Shown: positions 37,363 to 49,111, counted from the first letter of the stretch. The stretch: 64,000 bases of DNA from Saprospiraceae bacterium (GCA_024103005.1 JAGFJA010000008.1:1-64000); one strand, 5' to 3'. Notes: generated from the letters alone by a model not told the origin. Program-made: numbers and translations.

Positions 37363-37431
37363 AGCGCTGCAAAGATGCAAAAAAAATGCTTGTGTTGATG
37401 CAATACATAAGTTTGAGCGAGGAAATGAGGG

Positions 37432-38127
37432 TCAAAATTCCCTTCTCCGATTAAAGTGATAGACAGCATTCAATCCAAAGTAGTTTTTAAAACTTTTAAC
37501 CTCATCCTGTACCTTATCAAATTCCGGCCTCAAACCAAAGTAGGCTGAATATTCAGGGTTCAGGCTAATATGCTTGCCTAAGTAAACGGCATAAGATAAA
37601 TTTAACCGAAGACCGGGAAGGCCATTCCTGTTCATATCCGCCACTTCTGAAGTGACATCGACAACCTGCGAAAGGTCAGAGGTCTTATAGCGTATGCCTG
37701 AAATATCTTCCTGAAGCAAAATACTGTATTCAAAACCAAGGTTTACTTCGAAATTTTTCCAGAAATTAAAATTTATCGGATATACTGTGATGGCCATCAT
37801 GTCTTTTTCCAATAGGATATCAGTAGTATATGTCTCAGGAGTGGGGGCAGAAGTCATCAGAAAATTGGTCTTCATCCGTTCAATTCCAATCCCGATTTTT
37901 AACTTATAACGTCCATCAAAAAATTTATCAGACGCTATCAATCCTGCCCTGGAAGTCCATTTACCTTTTGAAGAAAAACTACCAGCGCCTTCCAAAGCCT
38001 TTGTGCGGTAATCTGTCAGGTAAGGGTGTGTTATTCCGGCATAAATCCCGATAGATTGACCGTATCCATTATTGATAAAAAAAAGGAAAGTAATAAATAT
38101 TGCCACTTGTTGCAGGAAAGTGTTCAT
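37432..38127 (-). CDS. Outer-membrane beta-barrel protein (porin-like)
   Basis: 231 aa from the ATG at 38127, where a signal peptide begins (FLQQVAIFITFLFFINNGYGQ); 13 upstream in-frame codons look non-coding. The rest is alternating amphipathic strands ('YKLKIGIGIERMKTNF', 'LRLNLSYAVYLGK') ending in a polar Phe-terminated strand (YHFNRRREF), typical of outer-membrane barrels of about 8-10 strands. No specific family recognised. Confidence 0.75.
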   Translation of the reverse strand: MNTFLQQVAIFITFLFFINNGYGQSIGIYAGITHPYLTDYRTKALEGAGSFSSKGKWTSRAGLIASDKFFDGRYKLKIGIGIERMKTNFLMTSAPTPETYTTDILLEKDMMAITVYPINFNFWKNFEVNLGFEYSILLQEDISGIRYKTSDLSQVVDVTSEVADMNRNGLPGLRLNLSYAVYLGKHISLNPEYSAYFGLRPEFDKVQDEVKSFKNYFGLNAVYHFNRRREF

Positions 38128-38455
38128 TGTCAGAATTGATAATTTTTTGAATCCAAAGATAATCAAAGTTCTCTTAGCCGGTATATTAAGACAATATTAT
38201 CGCTTAAAATTATCCCGAAATATCGTCGGTCTTTCTTCCATAACTTAAATACTGCCAAACAGCAGCATTATTCTATCTAAAACCTATTCATTTGGAACTT
38301 CAAACTCCTCAATCCGACTTTTTGGCATAAATCAATGATAATGAGTGTCATAATTGCATACAAAATGTTATTTACCTGACAAAATAGCCTACTTTTTTAC
38401 TTAAATCCAAGTTGGTTTGTAATTTGGTGGTAAATAAATACAAAAACAACACAAT
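38128..38455. other. Divergent intergenic region upstream of clpB
   Basis: About 330 bp. A heat-shock or sigma-A promoter for clpB is expected here. The best-looking text is TTTGTAATTTGG near 38416, which is one base short of the TAnnTTTG consensus. Nothing else recognised. Confidence 0.4.
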
Positions 38456-41119
38456 ATGACTTTAGATAATTTCACAATAAATGCGCAAGATGCCATCATC
38501 AAGGCGCAACAAATAGCAACAGATCGTTCGCAACAGACGGTCGATACTTCTCATTTACTCAGGGGTATTATTGACACGGATGAAAGTGTTATTGCTTTCC
38601 TTCTGAACAAGATGGCCGTTGACATACAACAGGTTAAAGCTGAGAATGAAAAATTGATTGACCTGATACCCAAGGTACAGGGTGCCGACAAACATTTCCT
38701 GTCACCTGATGCCAATAGTGCAGTAGCGAAAGCAAAAGATGCCATGAAAGAATTCGGAGACGAGTTTATTTCACTCGAGTTACTTCTTTATGGTATTTTG
38801 CAAGGAAGGGATCGAACTGCACAGCTTTTGAAAGACAAAGGGATGACTACGGCCGGATTGAAAACAGCCATCCAGGAATTACGCAAGGGCAATAAAGTCA
38901 ACTCTCAAAGCGGTGACAGCGGCTACAACTCACTCGGCAAATATGCCATCAACCTCAATGAACGTGCTGAATCAGGGAAGTTGGATCCCATCATAGGCAG
39001 AGATGAGGAAATAAGGAGGGTCATGCACATATTATCCCGAAGGAAAAAGAATAATCCTATCTTAGTTGGTGAAGCAGGGGTAGGTAAGACGGCAATTGTA
39101 GAAGGCATAGCATGGCGGATTATAAAGCAGGATGTGCCTGAGAATCTAAGGACTAAAACCATTTATAGTCTTGACTTATCTGCATTGGTTGCAGGGGCTA
39201 AATTCAAGGGAGAATTTGAAGAAAGGCTTAAAGCGGTTATAAAGGAAGTAACCGACAGCAATGGAGAAATCATATTATTTATTGATGAGATCCATACGCT
39301 TATAGGTGCAGGGGGAGGCAACGGAGCCATGGACGCTGCCAACATTCTTAAACCTGCTTTAGCGCGTGGCGAATTGCATGCAATCGGTGCCACTACGCTG
39401 GATGAATATCAAAAATATTTTGAGAAGGATGCAGCACTTGTCCGACGTTTTCAGAATGTCATGGTAGATGAACCAAGTGTGGAAGATACCATTTCAATTC
39501 TCAGAGGACTTCAGGAAAAATATGAAGTTTTCCACAAAATAGAGATTCTCGATGAGGCCCTCATTGCCGCAGCAGAGATGTCACACCGCTATATTGCTGA
39601 CCGCCAATTGCCGGATAAGGCTATCGATCTCATTGATGAAGCTGCTGCAAAATTGCGTCTAGAGTTGAACTCCATGCCGGACGATATAGATGAGCTGGAT
39701 CGAAAGGTAAGGCAGCTGGAGATAGAGCGCGAGGCAATCAAACGGGAGAAAGACGAGAAAAAGCTCAATGCGATAAATGAATCCATAGCCAATTCGAGAC
39801 AACAACTAGACTCTCTGATGGCCAAATGGAGGAATGAAAAGGCTATCATAGACCGTATCAATGCTCTTCGTGAAGAGATTGAGGAACTTGAAAGAAAGGC
39901 GCAGAAAGCTGAAAGGGAGAGCGACTTCGAAACAGTGGCCAAAATCCGGTACGGAGAGCTGCAGAAAAAACAACAAGAGCTAAAAGACTCAGAGGCCCAG
40001 CTCAATGAATTGCCTGAAGGTTCCCGTTTTACTGCACAGCAGGTTACTGCCAATGATATTGCCGATGTCGTATCCAAGTGGACCGGCATCCCGGTTTCAA
40101 AATTACAACAAAGTGAAAAAGAAAAACTCCTCAATCTGGAGAAGGAAATAGGCAAGATGATTGTCGGTCAGACAGAGGCAGTTCAGGCAGTCAGTGATGC
40201 AGTCAGGAGGAACAGAGCCGGATTGAGTGACGGGAAACGTCCGGTAGGATCCTTCATCTTCCTTGGTCCTACCGGAGTCGGAAAGACTGAGCTGACTAAG
40301 GCGCTGGCAGATGTTCTTTTTGATGATAAGGACGCCATCATCCGCATAGACATGAGTGAATACATGGAAAAACACACCGTGTCACGGCTCATAGGCGCTC
40401 CTCCGGGATATGTAGGCTACGAAGAAGGCGGGCAGTTGACTGAAGCAGTCAGACATCGCCCCTACTCTATTGTGCTTTTGGATGAAATAGAGAAAGCTCA
40501 TGCAGATGTATTCAATGTCCTTTTACAAGTACTTGATGACGGACATCTGACTGACGGCAAGGGTAGGCAGGTGAACTTTAAGAATACCATTATCATCATG
40601 ACCTCCAATCTCGGATCAAGTATCATTCTTGAAAATTTTGAGGACTTAGGATTTATCGATTCTAAGCGTCGGGAAGAGGTTTTGGAAACCACTAAACTAG
40701 AAGTGTTTGAATTGCTCAAACAGTCGATGAAGCCTGAGTTTCTCAACCGAGTGGACGAGACTATCATGTTTTTACCGCTCACCAAGGATGAGATAGAAAG
40801 GATACTGTTTATCCAGATGGGTGCGATCAATAAACTATTAAAGAATCAGGAAATGAGTATTCAACTGGAGCCTAGTGCAGTAGATTTATTGGTTAGTCAG
40901 GGGTATGATCCGCAGTTTGGTGCAAGGCCATTGAAAAGAGTATTACAAAGAGAGCTTATCAATGAATTGTCCAAGAAGATTCTTCGGGGTGATTTTGTTG
41001 CCGGAGATGTCATAGTAGCAGAAGGTAACAATATGGAACTAACCTTCCATAAAGAATCTGATACCGATAAGAATGACGATAAAACTACCACTGAAGGATC
41101 AAAGCAAGTGACTGAATAA
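38456..41119 (+). CDS. clpB: ATP-dependent disaggregase ClpB
   Basis: 887 aa. An N-terminal Clp_N double repeat (1-150), first AAA+ domain with Walker [11 protein letters not shown] (about residue 204) and Walker B '[11 protein letters not shown]', the middle coiled coil (about 410-530, rich in E/K/R) that identifies ClpB rather than ClpA/ClpC, second AAA+ domain with [10 protein letters not shown] (about 602), and '[20 protein letters not shown]' at the C-terminal lid. It rescues aggregated proteins with DnaK. Confidence 0.96.
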   Translation: MTLDNFTINAQDAIIKAQQIATDRSQQTVDTSHLLRGIIDTDESVIAFLLNKMAVDIQQVKAENEKLIDLIPKVQGADKHFLSPDANSAVAKAKDAMKEFGDEFISLELLLYGILQGRDRTAQLLKDKGMTTAGLKTAIQELRKGNKVNSQSGDSGYNSLGKYAINLNERAESGKLDPIIGRDEEIRRVMHILSRRKKNNPILVGEAGVGKTAIVEGIAWRIIKQDVPENLRTKTIYSLDLSALVAGAKFKGEFEERLKAVIKEVTDSNGEIILFIDEIHTLIGAGGGNGAMDAANILKPALARGELHAIGATTLDEYQKYFEKDAALVRRFQNVMVDEPSVEDTISILRGLQEKYEVFHKIEILDEALIAAAEMSHRYIADRQLPDKAIDLIDEAAAKLRLELNSMPDDIDELDRKVRQLEIEREAIKREKDEKKLNAINESIANSRQQLDSLMAKWRNEKAIIDRINALREEIEELERKAQKAERESDFETVAKIRYGELQKKQQELKDSEAQLNELPEGSRFTAQQVTANDIADVVSKWTGIPVSKLQQSEKEKLLNLEKEIGKMIVGQTEAVQAVSDAVRRNRAGLSDGKRPVGSFIFLGPTGVGKTELTKALADVLFDDKDAIIRIDMSEYMEKHTVSRLIGAPPGYVGYEEGGQLTEAVRHRPYSIVLLDEIEKAHADVFNVLLQVLDDGHLTDGKGRQVNFKNTIIIMTSNLGSSIILENFEDLGFIDSKRREEVLETTKLEVFELLKQSMKPEFLNRVDETIMFLPLTKDEIERILFIQMGAINKLLKNQEMSIQLEPSAVDLLVSQGYDPQFGARPLKRVLQRELINELSKKILRGDFVAGDVIVAEGNNMELTFHKESDTDKNDDKTTTEGSKQVTE

Positions 41120-41213
41120 GTTCAGAAAGAGGCACAGGAAATAAAAATGGTGTATAGGCAGTGCTTTAAGTGAGTGCTGCCTATTTTTCTTATTATAGTA
41201 GTATATCAAGTTA

Positions 41214-41485
41214 GTGAAGTTTCTGAACAACGATTTAATTCAGGAGTCCGGTTTGAGAAAGCCTATACTAGGGCGTTTGATAGATCCGCTGTTTATTAAT
41301 TTCGCTGTTTGATATCCCGGATTTTAGTAATACCGACGCGCCTATTTTTTTTGGGGCAGCTGGATCAATACAAATGGAATTACAGTCAGGATATTATCAG
41401 AAAGGCATACATTAACATAAACAATTTATAATCAAAGGTTGAGGTAAATATATTTAAATATTTAATGTCTAAATTATTCTGATAG
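41214..41485. repeat. Dispersed intergenic repeat, copy B
   Basis: Aligns with 30416-30690 from TGAAGTTTCTGA to the A/T-rich end ATTTAAATATTTAAT, with substitutions and small indels throughout. It begins about 95 bp after the clpB stop. No frame of its own. Confidence 0.75.
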
Positions 41486-41889
41486 AGTCCGGATAAAAAT
41501 TTTATGGAGTTGGTGGCACAAGTTTGCAATTTGCCCGGCGAAGAAGATCACAGCTTTCGAATCACTATTTCCCTTCTAATATCGCCAGAAGTCGCTCATT
41601 CACATACAATTTTTCTTTGCCTACCATCACTGACTTTAATAAGAGGTGTTTTTCTTTAGTTTTCAGATAGTTTCCGACGAGAGTAAAAATTTGGAAAATT
41701 TACACTCATTGTATTAATAAGGGTAAAAGTTACGCCCATTTGTTTTCGTCGGTGAGCCGGAGCAGGTCGCGGGTAACGAGAAAAGTAGGGATGGAAGATG
41801 GATGCGCAGACTGAGGTGATTGTTTCGGATTGATATGATTGTGATTATAATGCAAAATTGCACCGGGAGGCCGTGGAATAATCGCATAC

Positions 41890-41965
41890 AAATGGTCGCA
41901 CCTACGGAGCTCTGATTACGGCTTTGGCGCAATATCTACCAAATGGTCGTGCCTACAGCACTTCA
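41890..41965. repeat. Two short hairpin repeats, 51 bp apart
   Basis: Each unit has the form ATGGTCG followed by a small hairpin: GCACCTACGGAGC (41898-41910) and GTGCCTACAGCAC (41949-41961). TTTGGCGCAATATCTACC lies between them. The same words recur at 61880-61950. The stem of the second unit (GTGC/GCAC) differs from that of other copies (GCTC/GAGC) by paired changes. Confidence 0.6.
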
Positions 41966-42802
41966 TGATCATACTTTTGAATTCAATTTGGAATGGGGAA
42001 AAGAAACAAAGGATGTGATTGGGATATTTGGGTGAAGGGATAGAACACAGATGAGCTTGCGTCGAAAGGAAATCTTATGTGGAATTCCCCGGATATTCAA
42101 CTCAAATGCGTCAAGAGCAAAAAACGAGGTTTCCCCGAATATTATACGCTCGTTTCCGTTTCGCTCACCTTTGCGTCCAAACAAAATTAATTTTGGGAAC
42201 GATTGAAATGTAAACAGGAATTCTTGGATTCCTATAATTTGTAACCTTGCGATGGTTTCCGCGTAGCTACTTATTTTAGGTATAAAAATATCGGTATTGG
42301 TATAACCAGCAGATATACATTTTGTTATATATTATATTTGCCTACAACAGGGTCAACAGAAAAAACGAATAATTGTATTTATCTGTATAAAATTAGGGAG
42401 ATCAATTCAGTTTTGAGGCACTGGTTATTTATTGTAAGTCATGTATCTCACTCAGATAATAAAGCAGCAATATTCCTCCAGCTAATAAAGTTACCATTTG
42501 AGGTTTTGAAATTTTCATCTCCTCCGTAAATTAAATTTAAAGATTCCGGTGGTGTTTCGTTTTGTTTCTGCCAATATTTGAGATTGGCAAAGAAATGAGT
42601 ATTTCTGGTTTGGACGACCTTTACGTCAAAGTGAACTTGGGCCTATCTTTTATCAAGGATAATATCTATTTTTTTCTCCTCCTTGTTTTGCCTGTCTGCC
42701 TCGCACCGGTAAGCGTTATTACGGGAAATTTATTCCTCAAAGCTACAAAAATAGAAGATGAAATTTGCCTGTTGATCATGGCACAAATGTACGTATATTT
42801 TT
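41966..42802. other. Gene-free stretch next to the DGR island
   Basis: About 840 bp. Several frames of 60-95 codons are open on the plus strand, but their composition is unlike the neighbouring genes and none has a recognisable motif. I see no repeat shared with the rest of the window here. Confidence 0.4.
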
Positions 42803-42835
42803 GGACAAATCCGCAATCAGAATGCGGATTTGTCC
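42803..42835 (-). terminator. Terminator of the giant surface-protein gene
   Basis: Perfect 13-bp stem GGACAAATCCGCA / TGCGGATTTGTCC with a 7-nt loop, flanked by A/T on both sides, 75-108 bp beyond the minus-strand stop at 42911. Confidence 0.75.
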
Positions 42836-42910
42836 ATTTTGCTTAAAATACATCCGTAAGGCTGACTATTTCAATAAACCATCAAGAGCGATCATACACA
42901 AACCTCATAT

Positions 42911-45900
42911 TTACCTCACGATGGTCACATCCCCATTTAGAAACAGTTGCCTGCCATCGCAGCCATCTACTTCCGCTATCCAGACATAAACACCCGGATC
43001 CATTGGCTTTCCGCGATGACTGCCGTCCCAGCCGAAGTTGGCATTTCGCGGATCGATGTCCTGCTGCTCACACATCAATGCTCCCCAGCGGTCAAAGACG
43101 CGGAATGACCTGACACTGTACACCCTTTCATCAAAATACAGCTTAAACACATCGTTGATACCGTCATAATTGGGCGAGAAGGCATTGGGGGAGAAGTAGG
43201 GAATTTCATTGTCGTATTTGATATTGATCCTTGTTTCTATCTCACAGCCTGACCTATTTTTAAGGCGGACAAGGTAATAGGCAGACCGATGTTCAGTCAC
43301 ATTTTCGATCAGCCCTGATGCATCCTCTATGAGTTTCTGACCTGCATACCACAGCACTTGCTCTATCTCCGAAGGGTCTAGGTCTGTAACCACAGTTAGC
43401 ACGATGGTATCCTGACAGTGTATGAGCGTATCACCTTCTATATCCAACTGTATCGGTGGCGGATTGTCCACGGTATAATCACGATAAGTGATGCAGCCAT
43501 TGGCGTCCGTAATCTTGATTTGATAGGATCCCGGTGGCAAATCATCAAACAACCCACTTACATTTTCTTTCGATATAGGACCTGATAATGAGTAGGTAAA
43601 CGGTGGAGTGCCTCCATCGATGTGGCTAATATGAATCGACCCTTTGTTGTCGCTGTGGCAGATGTTTGGCATTGATGCTCCAGAAACGTCTTGAATAAAA
43701 GCCGCTCCTACCCTTACCTCGACTGTGTCCGTGTCGGTGCAACCATCAGGATTGGTAAGTGACACCAAGTATAAACCGGGTGTGACAATAGTTTGCACTG
43801 CCTGTTTCGGATCGTCCAGCATCTGACCGGTGATTGTAGTCCGGTTAATATCGGCGTTCTGTACACTATTCTGTGAGTCACCTACCATCGCCTGTGGGCT
43901 GTGGCAGTCGATTATCTGATCATCGCCCGCATAAGCTATAGGGGTGGGCTTCAACACGATCGTTACTTCGACCTCATCTGACGGGCAAGACCCTGCTCCC
44001 GGCACTGTATATTTTAAATGATAAGTACCACCGGGCACATTGGTGAGAGATAGTGTCCCCTGTGTATTATCTATGCTACCTGCAGGCAAATCCCCACTCT
44101 GCCAAGTCCCGAAGGTATCTTCACCTGATAACATATCTCCCAGGGTTATAACCGTATCCCGACCTGTGCATACCGGAGTAAAAGTATTCGCCGCACCCGC
44201 AGTAGGCTGCTGTATCACCTGAATGATTTCACTGGACGACATAGGACAACCTGCCGGTGTATTGGTCAATTCATAGGTAATCGTATAGGCGCCTGCCTGC
44301 TGATTAAATGGATTGAAGGTACCATTCAACGGCTTGGGATTAGTCACTCCGGGACCGGCTGTAAGAAACCAAGAACCTTGCTGTGTGCCGGGACAGATCA
44401 GTGTTGAAAGGTCTAATGGCGTATTATTCAGATTGCACAAAGGCTGATTGTATTCATTGGTACAGATGATGGGGCAACATTCCTTGACGGTAATCAGGAT
44501 GGTATCCTTCGCTTCAGGACAAGGAGCCATAGCATTGGTAGTGGTGGCTACAAACCTATACACTCCGGGAGCTACAGCCGTGAAGTCCTTGGCTGTCCAT
44601 GGGCCCGGTGGCTCAGCTATATCTATTGACATCCACGATACGGATGAAGGATCGCCCTGGGTTATCTTATCAGAAAAATCAATGATAGTCGTCTCGCTAT
44701 TGCCGGCAGCGTTACAGACACTCGCAGTATCTGCTGCACTAAGTATAGGCGGCTTATGAACCATAACCTGCGCCGGAGTGCTCTGTGCATCGTTGCACCC
44801 CACGCCTGCACTGGAGACAATCAGTCTATACCAAGCCGATGAGCCACCGGATACTATGGGCTGATACGAGCTGTTAACCGCACCTGATACATCTGCCCAT
44901 AGCCCTGTAGAGGAGGTACCTGATTGCCACTGGTATGTCAATGGCGGCACACCGCCTCCGCCGGTACCCATCAGCTGCAGGGCATCGCCTTCACAGGCAG
45001 TGATATTCTGTGGTTGGGTGGTTAGATTGGGTTGGGCTACTACAGTGACTTTGGTGGTGGTGGTAGTGTCTTTACAGCCGCTGCCGGACTGGAGGATGAT
45101 GCGATAATACTTATCCCCTACAGTATTTGTATTAGGACTAAGGTCTGTGGAGTTTGTTCCCGTATTGGAAAAAGGTCCCGTAGGGCTATTGCCCACTTGC
45201 CAGGTGTAAGTCAGTGTTCCGTCACCGCTGCCATTACCTTGCAATGTAAGGCTTCCGCCCTGGCATAGTGTGTTTTCAGGTAAGGATGTCAGCTGCACGG
45301 TAGGAGACGGCTTTCTGGTCACTTTTACCACATCATAGCATCTGTCGCCACTGTTTTCTTCGAGTCTGAAGAAATAGTCTCCATTGGCAGTCATACCAGT
45401 TACCTCACCTGTGGTAGCATTGACGGTGGCCGTGGCAGGATTGCCGGGTTCGGCTACCCATACGGCACCGGATGGTGCAGTGCCAAGGGATGCGGACGTG
45501 ATGCCACAGGCAGCCTGATCGATACCGGCATTGAGCGTACTGACCCGTACCGAATCAGACACAAATGCATCTACGGAACAGCCTCCATTGGTGATGGTGT
45601 AGTTAAATTCATACCGTCCGGTCTGAACAGGGCTGAACTCTACATTTTGGCTTGTATTGTCGGGGGCGAACTTCGCTTGGCCAGACGAGGTGGGTCCTGA
45701 TTTGTACGTCCATTTTGCGGTATAGCCATCAGGCAGGTCGCTTCCATGGAGGAAGATGGCGTCTTTTACACAAATCGTATCGCCGGGGCCCAAATCAGGC
45801 CATGCCGGTAAAGGAGAGTTAATCACTGTCAATGTAGCTGACGTAGTAGGGCAGAAACTTGACTGGACAGTGTATAAAAACTTATACGTACCCGTGCCGC

Positions 45901-48900
45901 CTGTCAGCTCTATGATTAATGGATTTTCGGTGCTTTGCTTCTTGGGCAGGATTTGTGCGGATGGGCCTGATGTCTTTGTCCATACGCCATTACCCGCATC
46001 ACCGGGAAATACTCCGGCTATACTGACCAACGGACTATTGCACACCTTGACCGTATCTGATAAAAAGCTCGCCTTAGGTACATAGTTGATGACGATATCA
46101 TCAGAGGTCGGCTGTTCATTGCATAGTCCGCCCGGAAGCAATGTCCACCTCAGTCGTGTGCTGCCTGGTGTAAGCTGTATTGTAGCATTGGCATCCGTTA
46201 TCTTCGATCCGTTGACGAATGCCGCTCCTGCGCTTGGTGTACCGGGGGCCATATCTTCGACAGTCCAGAATCCTGTCACTCCGGCTACGGCATTGGCACT
46301 AAGCGTAAAGATACCGTCTTCGGAGGCACACAAAGTGGCATCTGCTCCGGCATTGGCTGCCGGGATGACGCCTCCTACCTTTACCGTAACATCCTTGTAG
46401 CTGCTGCACGCCCCTTTCTGCACCTGCCATCTGAATATGTACAGACCTGCATCCACATTATTTACCTGTGTGGTGGCGGATGATGGATTGGACGGTGTGG
46501 CGTTTCCGCTCAGCACCTGCCAGATACCACCTGTGGCAGGAGTAGCTTGGAGATTGATAGTGGTGGGCAGTACTTGATTGCATAGGATGATTGCTTCATT
46601 GTCCACTTCGGCTTTGCTTCCTACGGTGATTACTACCGTGTCACGGCTATCAGCGCAGGATGATGACGGTAGAGATATAGTCCATACAAAGCGATAAGTA
46701 CCTGTAGTAAGTCCTGTCACTGTAGTTTCAGAAGAACCCGGTGAGGCAATGACAGCCCCTGTAGGATTTCCGGCTACGGCAGACCATGTGCCTGTAGCTC
46801 CTGTCGGTGATGCTGCATTGGCTCTCAGGTCAGCCGAGGCTGTACCCATAGGCAGACATTGGTTGGATCCGGCAAACGCAGCCGCAGGACCTTCCATGCC
46901 ATTGGTAGTGATGGTTACATCATCTGATTTTTCTCCACATTTGTTCCATAGTGTATATCGCAGTACATAGACCGTATTGGCTTCTAAGCCGTACACGGTA
47001 GCCGTAGGGCTATGTATATCGCTGAATGTGGGAGGTCGCCCTGTCGTAGGGCTGATGACCGTCCATGTACCTACTGCACCCAAGGGTGTAGGTGAGGGCG
47101 TAGCGGCGAGGAGCATAGATGAACCAAAACACAGGTTGTTCTGATCCGGCCCGGCATTGGGCTGAGGTGGTGGAGCGGATGAAGTACCTATTTTGACCGT
47201 ATCGGTCAGGTCGCCGCAGTTCGCACCGCCATGACTGATATATACAAAATAATACTCTGCATCTGAACTCATACCGCTGACATCCAGCGTTCGGCTATTG
47301 ATACCTGCTAAAACCGGGTCTGCTGCATTGGCAGGTTTTTTGAGGGCTAATTTCCACTCGGGCGTAGGTACATCATTACCTATGAGCTGGCCACTTGTAC
47401 CACAAAAGTACTGATCGGTACCGGCATTGGCTGCCTTGGGAGGCTGTGAGAAATCAATGATGATCGTGGCGTAGCTCTCACCGCAGGGGCTTTCATTCTC
47501 ACCATAGACGATGGGGATATTGAATATATAAGTACCCGATGGAGATGACTTGTCTATATTGAGATAGTATTCAAACCAATGCTCAGAGAAGTTGCCGCAC
47601 ATATCGCCCACGGCTTCAATGTTCTCTCCACCAGTCGGGGCTGATATAGGCTTATATGATCCATCCTTGAGAAAATATCGTGTAGTACCATTGACAGGAA
47701 TGACATCCGATGGTATGACGAAGTGTACGTGTGTATCACCCCAGATGACGTTCTCTTTATCACCACGACAGCCCAGATTGTATCGTGTATAGTTCGGGTC
47801 GGCACAGTCATTGCTCATGTGATACGTAAATTTCTGTCCGGGTGCTTCTATTTCTATCTTAACCTTGTATTTGGTGAGGCAGCCTGCGCTGCAGGTGATT
47901 TGATATTCGAGTTCGTAAGTGCCATTGGTGAGGTTGGTGAATATCATCGCATTGTCGCTGACCTGTGTGAGCGTGGGATTGATTTCAGACAGACCTGTCC
48001 AAAAACTACAACCGCTTTGGTTCAAACTCCATACTGACACTTCATCATCGCCTATATTGGCTACAGAACCCTCTATGAAGATGGTATCCGGCGCACCGCA
48101 GAAAAACAGATAGGCTACGCCTGTATATCCCGCTTCACTGGAATATCTTATGTTCTTGTAAGTCTTGCCCAGATTGGGACAGTCGGCATTGGTAACACCC
48201 TTGTCTCTGGGTGGTGCCGTGAAGGTAAGTGTCTTGGTTTGGTTGTTGCAGCTTCCTGTGAAGCTGTACTGCACAGTGTAAGTAGCACCGGTCTGGAGAC
48301 CGATTATCTCGGTCTCACCTGCATTGGGCGTGGCGAATGATGCGCCACCACCACCTGCCGGGCTGATCCATGACCAGGTGCCTGTACCATTGCCCTTACA
48401 GGTCGCTTTTACTATGTTGGGTTTGCCACAGCCACCACCGAAAGCGAGTTTTAGCTCCGGTACGAACTCCTGTACGGTGACGGTCTTCGTATCGGAGTAT
48501 ATACAACCCTTGCCATTGGTCATGGTGTAGGTGAGACCGAAGTTGCCACCGGTGGGGCCGCAGTAGCCGATGACAGAAGTGTCGGGATAAAACACATCGC
48601 CATCTACACGGCCATTGCCTGTAGAGACTGTCCAGTAGGCGATATAGCCCGGAGGTGGTGTATTATATCCTGTGACCGTGATGCCGCCGCTGCCATCGAA
48701 GCAAGCAACAGTCTGATCGGGGCCTGCATCGGGAGCTGCTGCAGGAGTAACCTCGTGTGTTACATCCTGACTTACGGTGCCACCTTGACCGCAAGTAGTG
48801 GTGAGGCGGAAAGTATAGCTTCCGGCTTGTGTAGCTATGGCGGTGGTCTTTGCCTTGTTTTTGTTGGCGATAGTTACCTGTCCCGGTCCAGATACCATTG

Positions 48901-49111
48901 ACCAGGTCACGGACTGACCTGCCGCCAAGGTCCCAGAGGTCGCACCGTCTAATTCTATGGGCTGACCTGCACAAAAAGTACCACTGACACCTGCATTGAC
49001 AGAGCAGTTTTGGGCGGATGCTGAATAAGAAAAAAATATAATTATTGCAATACTAAATGTAAATGCGCTTATCCTATTTAAAATTGGTAGTCGTAACATT
49101 TCAAGTATCAT
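42911..49111 (-). CDS. Giant T9SS-exported surface protein (type B sorting domain)
   Basis: About 2066 aa from the ATG at 49111, with the ATG at 49099 (MLRLPILNR) equally possible; both lead into a signal peptide ending SYSASAQ. The frame is open 99 codons further up, through the DGR template repeat, but that part would put the signal peptide internally. The body is a long series of PKD/Ig-like beta modules with recurring phrases such as 'AGPDQ', 'GTWSAVAG', 'TVTGLTTGTYRFVWTI' and 'CP...DTVVITV', with many paired Cys. The last 95 or so residues ('FSPNAFSPNYDGINDVF', 'FRVFDRWGALM', 'GWDGSHRGKPMDPGVYVW') are the gliding-motility-associated C-terminal domain, a type B sorting signal. A SprB-like adhesin role is inferred. 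It is the last gene of the DGR locus. Confidence 0.9.
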   Translation of the reverse strand: MILEMLRLPILNRISAFTFSIAIIIFFSYSASAQNCSVNAGVSGTFCAGQPIELDGATSGTLAAGQSVTWSMVSGPGQVTIANKNKAKTTAIATQAGSYTFRLTTTCGQGGTVSQDVTHEVTPAAAPDAGPDQTVACFDGSGGITVTGYNTPPPGYIAYWTVSTGNGRVDGDVFYPDTSVIGYCGPTGGNFGLTYTMTNGKGCIYSDTKTVTVQEFVPELKLAFGGGCGKPNIVKATCKGNGTGTWSWISPAGGGGASFATPNAGETEIIGLQTGATYTVQYSFTGSCNNQTKTLTFTAPPRDKGVTNADCPNLGKTYKNIRYSSEAGYTGVAYLFFCGAPDTIFIEGSVANIGDDEVSVWSLNQSGCSFWTGLSEINPTLTQVSDNAMIFTNLTNGTYELEYQITCSAGCLTKYKVKIEIEAPGQKFTYHMSNDCADPNYTRYNLGCRGDKENVIWGDTHVHFVIPSDVIPVNGTTRYFLKDGSYKPISAPTGGENIEAVGDMCGNFSEHWFEYYLNIDKSSPSGTYIFNIPIVYGENESPCGESYATIIIDFSQPPKAANAGTDQYFCGTSGQLIGNDVPTPEWKLALKKPANAADPVLAGINSRTLDVSGMSSDAEYYFVYISHGGANCGDLTDTVKIGTSSAPPPQPNAGPDQNNLCFGSSMLLAATPSPTPLGAVGTWTVISPTTGRPPTFSDIHSPTATVYGLEANTVYVLRYTLWNKCGEKSDDVTITTNGMEGPAAAFAGSNQCLPMGTASADLRANAASPTGATGTWSAVAGNPTGAVIASPGSSETTVTGLTTGTYRFVWTISLPSSSCADSRDTVVITVGSKAEVDNEAIILCNQVLPTTINLQATPATGGIWQVLSGNATPSNPSSATTQVNNVDAGLYIFRWQVQKGACSSYKDVTVKVGGVIPAANAGADATLCASEDGIFTLSANAVAGVTGFWTVEDMAPGTPSAGAAFVNGSKITDANATIQLTPGSTRLRWTLLPGGLCNEQPTSDDIVINYVPKASFLSDTVKVCNSPLVSIAGVFPGDAGNGVWTKTSGPSAQILPKKQSTENPLIIELTGGTGTYKFLYTVQSSFCPTTSATLTVINSPLPAWPDLGPGDTICVKDAIFLHGSDLPDGYTAKWTYKSGPTSSGQAKFAPDNTSQNVEFSPVQTGRYEFNYTITNGGCSVDAFVSDSVRVSTLNAGIDQAACGITSASLGTAPSGAVWVAEPGNPATATVNATTGEVTGMTANGDYFFRLEENSGDRCYDVVKVTRKPSPTVQLTSLPENTLCQGGSLTLQGNGSGDGTLTYTWQVGNSPTGPFSNTGTNSTDLSPNTNTVGDKYYRIILQSGSGCKDTTTTTKVTVVAQPNLTTQPQNITACEGDALQLMGTGGGGVPPLTYQWQSGTSSTGLWADVSGAVNSSYQPIVSGGSSAWYRLIVSSAGVGCNDAQSTPAQVMVHKPPILSAADTASVCNAAGNSETTIIDFSDKITQGDPSSVSWMSIDIAEPPGPWTAKDFTAVAPGVYRFVATTTNAMAPCPEAKDTILITVKECCPIICTNEYNQPLCNLNNTPLDLSTLICPGTQQGSWFLTAGPGVTNPKPLNGTFNPFNQQAGAYTITYELTNTPAGCPMSSSEIIQVIQQPTAGAANTFTPVCTGRDTVITLGDMLSGEDTFGTWQSGDLPAGSIDNTQGTLSLTNVPGGTYHLKYTVPGAGSCPSDEVEVTIVLKPTPIAYAGDDQIIDCHSPQAMVGDSQNSVQNADINRTTITGQMLDDPKQAVQTIVTPGLYLVSLTNPDGCTDTDTVEVRVGAAFIQDVSGASMPNICHSDNKGSIHISHIDGGTPPFTYSLSGPISKENVSGLFDDLPPGSYQIKITDANGCITYRDYTVDNPPPIQLDIEGDTLIHCQDTIVLTVVTDLDPSEIEQVLWYAGQKLIEDASGLIENVTEHRSAYYLVRLKNRSGCEIETRINIKYDNEIPYFSPNAFSPNYDGINDVFKLYFDERVYSVRSFRVFDRWGALMCEQQDIDPRNANFGWDGSHRGKPMDPGVYVWIAEVDGCDGRQLFLNGDVTIVR

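Noticed and set aside
42338..42529. 63-codon plus-strand frame preceded by a TATATTTG box
   Set aside because: The -7 match alone is not enough in A/T-rich DNA; the product shows nothing recognisable.
42562..42846. 94-codon plus-strand frame before the giant gene's end
   Set aside because: It overlaps the terminator hairpin and has no recognisable domain or promoter; amino-acid content looks like chance.
43000..48540. Many plus-strand frames of 60-110 codons inside the giant gene
   Set aside because: They are antisense shadows of a 6-kb repetitive coding sequence, with no motif or start signal of their own.
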